DNA of 9,103 nucleotides from Actinomycetota bacterium (GTDB lineage: Bacteria; Actinomycetota; Thermoleophilia; RBG-16-64-13), in the NCBI GenBank assembly GCA_003157225.1, contig PMIZ01000432.1, positions 1 to 9,103 of the forward strand, given 5' to 3'. Position numbers and translations under genes: made by a program. The notes beneath the pieces are model-generated. The model saw only the letters and a list, made by a program, of their open reading frames with translations, made no database searches and was not told where the DNA came from. How positions within the stretch are numbered: the first letter of the stretch is position 1; each line of letters opens with the position of its first letter. Positions 6,092 through 9,103 of this stretch are shown piece after piece.

Positions 6092-7036
6092 TCACACCGC
6101 GCCCTTGCCCTTTCTAAACTTCGGGTGCTTATTGTGCACCTGGTAGAAGTAGCTGTCCCAGCCGACCTCCTCTTTGGGGATCAAGCGGCGGAACTCCCCG
6201 CGTTCCTCGGCTCTTTCCAGGTTGGGCATGGCATACATCGTGGTCGTGAGGTAGAAGGCCTTGGCCTGGCTGGCCACGAACTCGTCGATCTCGATGGCCC
6301 CGGTGGGACAGAGAAGCGTGCAGAAGCAACAGTGAGGCTGGCAGTCCTGGCCGGGCAGCTTCGGCGGATCCAGAGAGAGGTCGATGTTGTAGATGGGGCA
6401 GTTGTCCATGCACAGACGGCAGCGAGGGTAACGGCAGAGCTCGGGATGGAACTTGAAGGTGTCCGGTTCCTCGATGGTGTCCTTGATGGTGGCCCTGAGC
6501 TCGGGGGTGTCGTTCGGGTCCTTGGGGGGTTTGCCCGGCGTCTTAGGGATGAGGCCGGTCTCCCCCTCCCTGATCCGTAGGCTGCGCTCTACCATCTGCC
6601 TGCCGAAGGCCTCCGCCTCGGCCAGGTCGATCTCGTCCGGGTGCCCGGCCGTGGGGTAGGGGTCGGGGTGCCAGGGGAGAAAGCAATCGCCATACCAGTG
6701 GTCCCAGCCGATGACCACGAGGCCTCTGCGCTTCATCTTGCGGACGATGCTGTAGAAGAACATCTCGGGGATGGTGCCGTGCGTGCAGAAGGTGAAGGCG
6801 TGCATGCCTCCCACGGACCACATCTCGTTCACGAACTTGCTCACGTTGAGCGGCTCCCAGCGGAAGACGGGCGACCCGATGCCGATGAGATCGTACTTAT
6901 GAAGGCGCTTGGGGTCGGCGTCGCGTAGTTCCAGGAGGTCGCAGTTGCCGGCGGCTGCAATCACCCCGGCCTGCACCCGCTTGGCAATCCTCTCGGTGTT
7001 CCCCGTCTGGCTGAAGTAGACGATGCAGCTTCTCAT
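6092..7036 (-). CDS. EFR-a: flavodoxin/2[4Fe-4S] ferredoxin fusion protein (EFR1-like), first gene of the operon
   Basis: A 314-residue paralogue of EFR-b with the same plan. The flavodoxin-like domain has VYFSQTGNTERIA (6-18) with the FMN-phosphate loop SQTGNT (9-14), and IGIGSPVF (51-58). The linker holds HWYGDCFL (113-120), GHPDEIDLAEAEAFGRQM (131-148) and GETGLIP (158-164). The ferredoxin part has C201-x4-C206-x2-C209-x3-C213-P and then an unusual second site with Cys at 232, 236, 237, 239 and 243-P: the first gap is x3 to C236 or x4 to C237. The tail repeats FRRLIPKEE (282-290) and VHNKHP (300-305). No signal peptide is seen, so it should be cytoplasmic. The start is ATG 7034-7036. Its ribosome site is weak: AAAGGA lies 12 bases upstream, with only GAGAG adjacent. 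marR follows 26 bases after its stop, so the two are co-transcribed. Predicted to be a one-/two-electron relay for the downstream flavoproteins; the source of electrons is unknown. Confidence 0.88.
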   Translation of the reverse strand: MRSCIVYFSQTGNTERIAKRVQAGVIAAAGNCDLLELRDADPKRLHKYDLIGIGSPVFRWEPLNVSKFVNEMWSVGGMHAFTFCTHGTIPEMFFYSIVRKMKRRGLVVIGWDHWYGDCFLPWHPDPYPTAGHPDEIDLAEAEAFGRQMVERSLRIREGETGLIPKTPGKPPKDPNDTPELRATIKDTIEEPDTFKFHPELCRYPRCRLCMDNCPIYNIDLSLDPPKLPGQDCQPHCCFCTLLCPTGAIEIDEFVASQAKAFYLTTTMYAMPNLERAEERGEFRRLIPKEEVGWDSYFYQVHNKHPKFRKGKGAV

Positions 7037-7099
7037 CTCTCGAAGTGGTCCTTTCGTAGGGGTCGGCAGGCTGAGTTCATAACGTCATCGTTTCCGTTC

Positions 7100-7134
7100 G
7101 GACCGGCCTGGTGGGTTTGCCGCCCCCACGGTCC
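7100..7134 (-). repeat. Possible stem-loop in the operon's 5' leader
   Basis: On the minus strand GGACCG (7129-7134) can pair with CGGTCC (7100-7105), and inside it TGGG (7125-7128) with CCCA (7112-7115), leaving a 6-base bulge. It begins at the edge of the operator. No riboswitch class is recognised. Confidence 0.3.
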
Positions 7135-7159
7135 AACTTAGTTGGTTCGCCTAACCAAC
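7133..7159 (-). promoter_or_regulatory. Probable MarR operator: three CCAAC/GTTGG half-sites in overlapping inverted repeats
   Basis: CCAAC (7133-7137), GTTGG (7141-7145) and CCAAC (7155-7159) alternate in orientation. The first pair forms CCAAC-TTA-GTTGG. The second forms a perfect 7-bp inverted repeat, GTTGGTT-CGCCT-AACCAAC (7141-7159). The cluster covers the expected transcription start just downstream of the -10 box, the classical place for a MarR-type repressor to block initiation. The match to the MarR protein encoded second in the same operon is inferred from position. Confidence 0.7.
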
Positions 7160-7160
7160 G

Positions 7161-7189
7161 ACATTACACACGTCATGGAGCCGTGTCAA
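7161..7189 (-). promoter_or_regulatory. Sigma70-type promoter of the redox operon
   Basis: On the minus strand a perfect -35 box TTGACA (7184-7189) is followed after exactly 17 bases by TAATGT (7161-7166), a fair -10 box. The start should fall near 7154, inside the operator, giving a leader of about 118 bases before EFR-a. The -35 box ends just before the first available start codon of the TetR remnant, so it may have arisen, or been brought in, when that gene lost its front. Confidence 0.72.
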
Positions 7190-7190
7190 G

Positions 7191-7574
7191 GTGTTTGGCC
7201 TACACCTGCGTGCTGTGCCCATACTGCTGTCCCGCGCGCCGAACGCTCCGACGGCCATACAGCTGGCGGAATTCCTCATCGATGTCCTCCGCGAAGCCGT
7301 GCTGGGACCCCTCGAGCCCTTCGCCGGCATGAACGCTATTGCGGCTGGCGTTCGCGGCGCCTTAGGCACCGTGGCGGGTGGGCCGCACGCGCCCCCCGGG
7401 GCCGAGGAGTTGGCCGCATTTGGCGAGAGGCTTCCGGTCGGGGAATTCCGGGACTTGCACGCGACTGTCCTGTCTGCGCCGACATCTTTCGAGCGGGCCT
7501 TCGAATTCGGGATCCGGGCTCTGGCCCGAAGGCTCGTGGCCACCGCGCCCGGCCGGGGGTGTGCAGCGGTATAG
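7191..7574 (+). pseudogene. TetR-family regulator remnant: C-terminal ligand-binding domain only
   Basis: The frame is open from 7155 to the stop at 7572-7574. Its product contains VPILLSRAPNAPTAIQLAEF, then AFGERLPVGEFRDLHAT and FERAFEFGIRALARRL. This order resembles the end of the TetR C-terminal ligand-binding domain (TetR_C_1 type), where the protein usually closes with an FEFGLDRLLDGL-like helix. The N-terminal helix-turn-helix, about 60-100 residues, is absent: upstream, 7037-7190 holds only the promoter, operator and leader of the opposite strand. Without a DNA-binding domain it cannot act as a repressor, so I call it a remnant. It could still be translated from GTG 7191, but no ribosome site is seen. 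It is convergent with the ABC ATPase gene. The family assignment rests on pattern recognition and is moderate. Confidence 0.55.
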
Positions 7575-7621
7575 CTCTGCCTATTTGTGGAGCAATACAG
7601 CTAACCGGGTCTGGGTCGCGC

Positions 7622-9103
7622 TCACACCTTGATACACGCCACCTGATGCTCATCGCCGATATCCCGCAGCGGCGGGACCGCCTCGGCACATTCCTGCGTA
7701 GCGAGATGGCAGCGCGGGTGAAAGGAACACCCCTGCGGCGGATCGAGTGGGCTCGGCACTTCACCCTTGAGGATGATGCGCTCGCGCGTCTGTTCCACCA
7801 CCGGGTCGGCGATGGGAACCGCGGAAAGAAGCGCCTGGGTGTAGGGGTGAAGCGGATTATCGTATAGGACGCGAGACTTGCAGAGTTCTACGATCCGCCC
7901 CAGATACATGACGGCGATGCGGTCCGAGATGTGCCTGACCACCGACAGGTCGTGAGCGATGAAGAGGTAGCTGAGGTCTTCGCTCTTCTCCTGCAACTCC
8001 TGCAAAAGGTTGACGATCTGCGCCTGGATGGAGACGTCAAGGGCGGAGATCGGCTCGTCGCAGACGATGAGCCCCGGGTTGCAGGCAAGAGCGCGGGCGA
8101 TGCCGAGGCGCTGGCGCTGCCCTCCGGAGAACTCGTGCGGCATGCGGTCGGACATCGACGGGTCGAGCCCCACGGTGCGGAAGAGCTCCTCGACGGTCTC
8201 GCGCTGCTCGGTCCTGCCCTTGGCCATGCAGTGGATCCGGCGCGGCTCGCCCACGATGGAACCCGCGCTTTGCCGGGGGTCAAGAGACGAATAGGGATCC
8301 TGGAAGATCATGGCCATATGCGAACGGCAGGCGCAGATCTCTTTCTCGCTCAGCTTCGCGATGTCTTCCCCGGCAAAGGAGATGCACCCGGCGGTCGGCT
8401 TGTAGAGACCGAGCACGCAGCGGCCCATGGTGGTCTTGCCGCATCCACTCTCCCCCACCAGCCCGAGTGTCTCGCCTCTAAGGAGCTTGAAGCTCACCCC
8501 GTCGACAGCCTTGAGGTCCGCGACCTTGTGTTGACGCAGGCCGCGCGTGACCGGGAAATACATCTTGAGGTCCGTGACGTCGAGGAGCGTGCAGTCGTCC
8601 AGCTTTGTGCCTTTCGCGGTCGCGCACTCGCCACCGGAGCTCACGCGAACCGTATCCTTCTCTCGTTCGACCTGGGCATAGCAGGCGGCCCAGTGGTTCT
8701 CGCCCACCAGGGACAGTCCCGGCCACGGCTCGTGGTAGCACCTTTCGATCCTATAGGGGCAGCGGGGCAAGAAGGCACAGTGCGTCGACTCTCCGAACAT
8801 CGTGGGCATCATGCCGGGGATGGGAACGAGCTTGGTGCCTTGCTCCTCATCCAGACGAGGCACCGAGCGCAAAAGGCCAATCGTGTAGGGATGCCGCGGA
8901 TTCGCGAAGAGGTCCCTACAGGTGCCGGTCTCGACGATGCGGCCCGCGTACATGATGTAGATTCGCTGGGCGTAGCGTGCGACCACACCGAGGTTGTGCG
9001 TCACGAGAACAAGCGAGGCGTGGAGCCGCTCGACCATATCCGTCATGAGCTCGAGCACTTGGGCCTGGATGGTCACGTCGAGGGCCGTCGTCGGCTCGTC
9101 GGC
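7622..9103 (-). CDS. Fused two-domain ATPase of an oligopeptide/nickel-type ABC importer (DppD-DppF-like), 5' end off the window
   Basis: The last 493 codons are present; the reading frame runs off the right edge inside the first ATPase. The first domain starts at its Walker B end (ADEPTTALD, 1-9) and shows the switch His in LVTHNLGVV (33-41). Its C-terminal Opp-type tail has Cys at 109, 115, 122 and 141. The second ATPase is complete: GESGCGKTT (217-225, Walker A), [11 protein letters not shown] (266-276, Q-loop), [15 protein letters not shown] (325-339, signature), [12 protein letters not shown] (345-356, Walker B), [10 protein letters not shown] (380-389, H-loop) and a second tail with Cys at 459, 465, 472 and 490. 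Both tails show C-x5-C-x6-C-x17/18-C. Related DppD-type ATPases are known to hold an Fe-S cluster there, so one is possible. It works on the inner membrane face, powering uptake with two permeases, presumably encoded to the right. It ends 47 bases from the convergent TetR remnant, and I saw no terminator in that gap. Confidence 0.93.
   Translation of the reverse strand, partial: ADEPTTALDVTIQAQVLELMTDMVERLHASLVLVTHNLGVVARYAQRIYIMYAGRIVETGTCRDLFANPRHPYTIGLLRSVPRLDEEQGTKLVPIPGMMPTMFGESTHCAFLPRCPYRIERCYHEPWPGLSLVGENHWAACYAQVEREKDTVRVSSGGECATAKGTKLDDCTLLDVTDLKMYFPVTRGLRQHKVADLKAVDGVSFKLLRGETLGLVGESGCGKTTMGRCVLGLYKPTAGCISFAGEDIAKLSEKEICACRSHMAMIFQDPYSSLDPRQSAGSIVGEPRRIHCMAKGRTEQRETVEELFRTVGLDPSMSDRMPHEFSGGQRQRLGIARALACNPGLIVCDEPISALDVSIQAQIVNLLQELQEKSEDLSYLFIAHDLSVVRHISDRIAVMYLGRIVELCKSRVLYDNPLHPYTQALLSAVPIADPVVEQTRERIILKGEVPSPLDPPQGCSFHPRCHLATQECAEAVPPLRDIGDEHQVACIKV

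Noticed and set aside
7151..7543. A 130-codon minus-strand reading frame between the ATPase and EFR-a
   Set aside because: It overlaps the promoter and operator and lies antisense to the TetR-like frame, which has far better protein character. No ribosome site or motif is seen.
7142..7867. A 241-codon plus-strand reading frame
   Set aside because: It runs across the TetR remnant in another frame and then antisense through the end of the ABC ATPase gene. Its composition is Arg/Gly-rich shadow coding with no recognisable motif.
1..9103. CRISPR arrays, tRNA/rRNA genes, insertion-sequence ends
   Set aside because: I saw no regularly spaced repeats, no tRNA-like cloverleaf and no transposase frame or terminal repeats. 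The block edges show no att-like duplication that I could recognise by eye.

Overview
The window looks like bacterial chromosome from an anaerobe, or from an organism with a strong anaerobic electron-transfer side. Almost every gene in the central block carries FAD, FMN or [4Fe-4S] motifs. A lipoprotein with a long Thr/Ser-rich linker after its lipobox, high G+C flanks and MarR/TetR regulators suggest an actinobacterial or Chloroflexota-like lineage. That placement is an inference from style, not a phylogeny.

Layout. All functional genes lie on the minus strand, so transcription runs from high to low coordinates. At the right edge (7622-9103) is the 3' part of a fused two-domain ATPase of an oligopeptide/nickel-type ABC importer. 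Convergent to it, on the plus strand, is a remnant of a TetR regulator that keeps only the ligand-binding C-terminus (about 7191-7574). Next comes a good sigma70-type promoter (TTGACA, 17 bp, TAATGT on the minus strand) with a dense inverted-repeat operator over its expected start (7133-7159). It appears to drive a six-gene run: flavodoxin/ferredoxin fusion EFR-a (6092-7036), a MarR regulator (5514-6065), an AprA/SdhA-type FAD protein (3715-5469), a small 2[4Fe-4S] ferredoxin (3471-3692), a second FAD protein of the fumarate-reductase/ketosteroid-dehydrogenase superfamily (1874-3460), and a second flavodoxin/ferredoxin fusion EFR-b (855-1847). A decayed third fusion gene (352-853) follows. At the left edge is the 5' end of a family-5 solute-binding lipoprotein gene (1-307).

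Working model (inference). This is a MarR-controlled, substrate-inducible redox module. The FMN/Fe-S fusion proteins would pass electrons to the 2[4Fe-4S] ferredoxin, which would pair with the AprA-like flavoprotein. The second flavoprotein would be a separate oxidoreductase acting on a related substrate. Genes of a family-5/Dpp-type importer flank the module, so the substrate may be imported or the module may have been inserted beside transporter genes. I cannot name the substrate: the second flavoprotein lacks the residues that would make it a fumarate reductase.

History. Base composition changes sharply. Single 60-base lines that I counted give 60-65% G+C at 601-660, 5581-5640 and 6661-6720, but 50-55% at 1681-1740, 2461-2520 and 4801-4860. 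The four-gene block 855-5469 therefore looks foreign to its surroundings. Its left edge coincides with the truncated paralogue and its right edge with the short marR/flavoprotein gap. With the beheaded TetR gene, this points to assembly by recombination.
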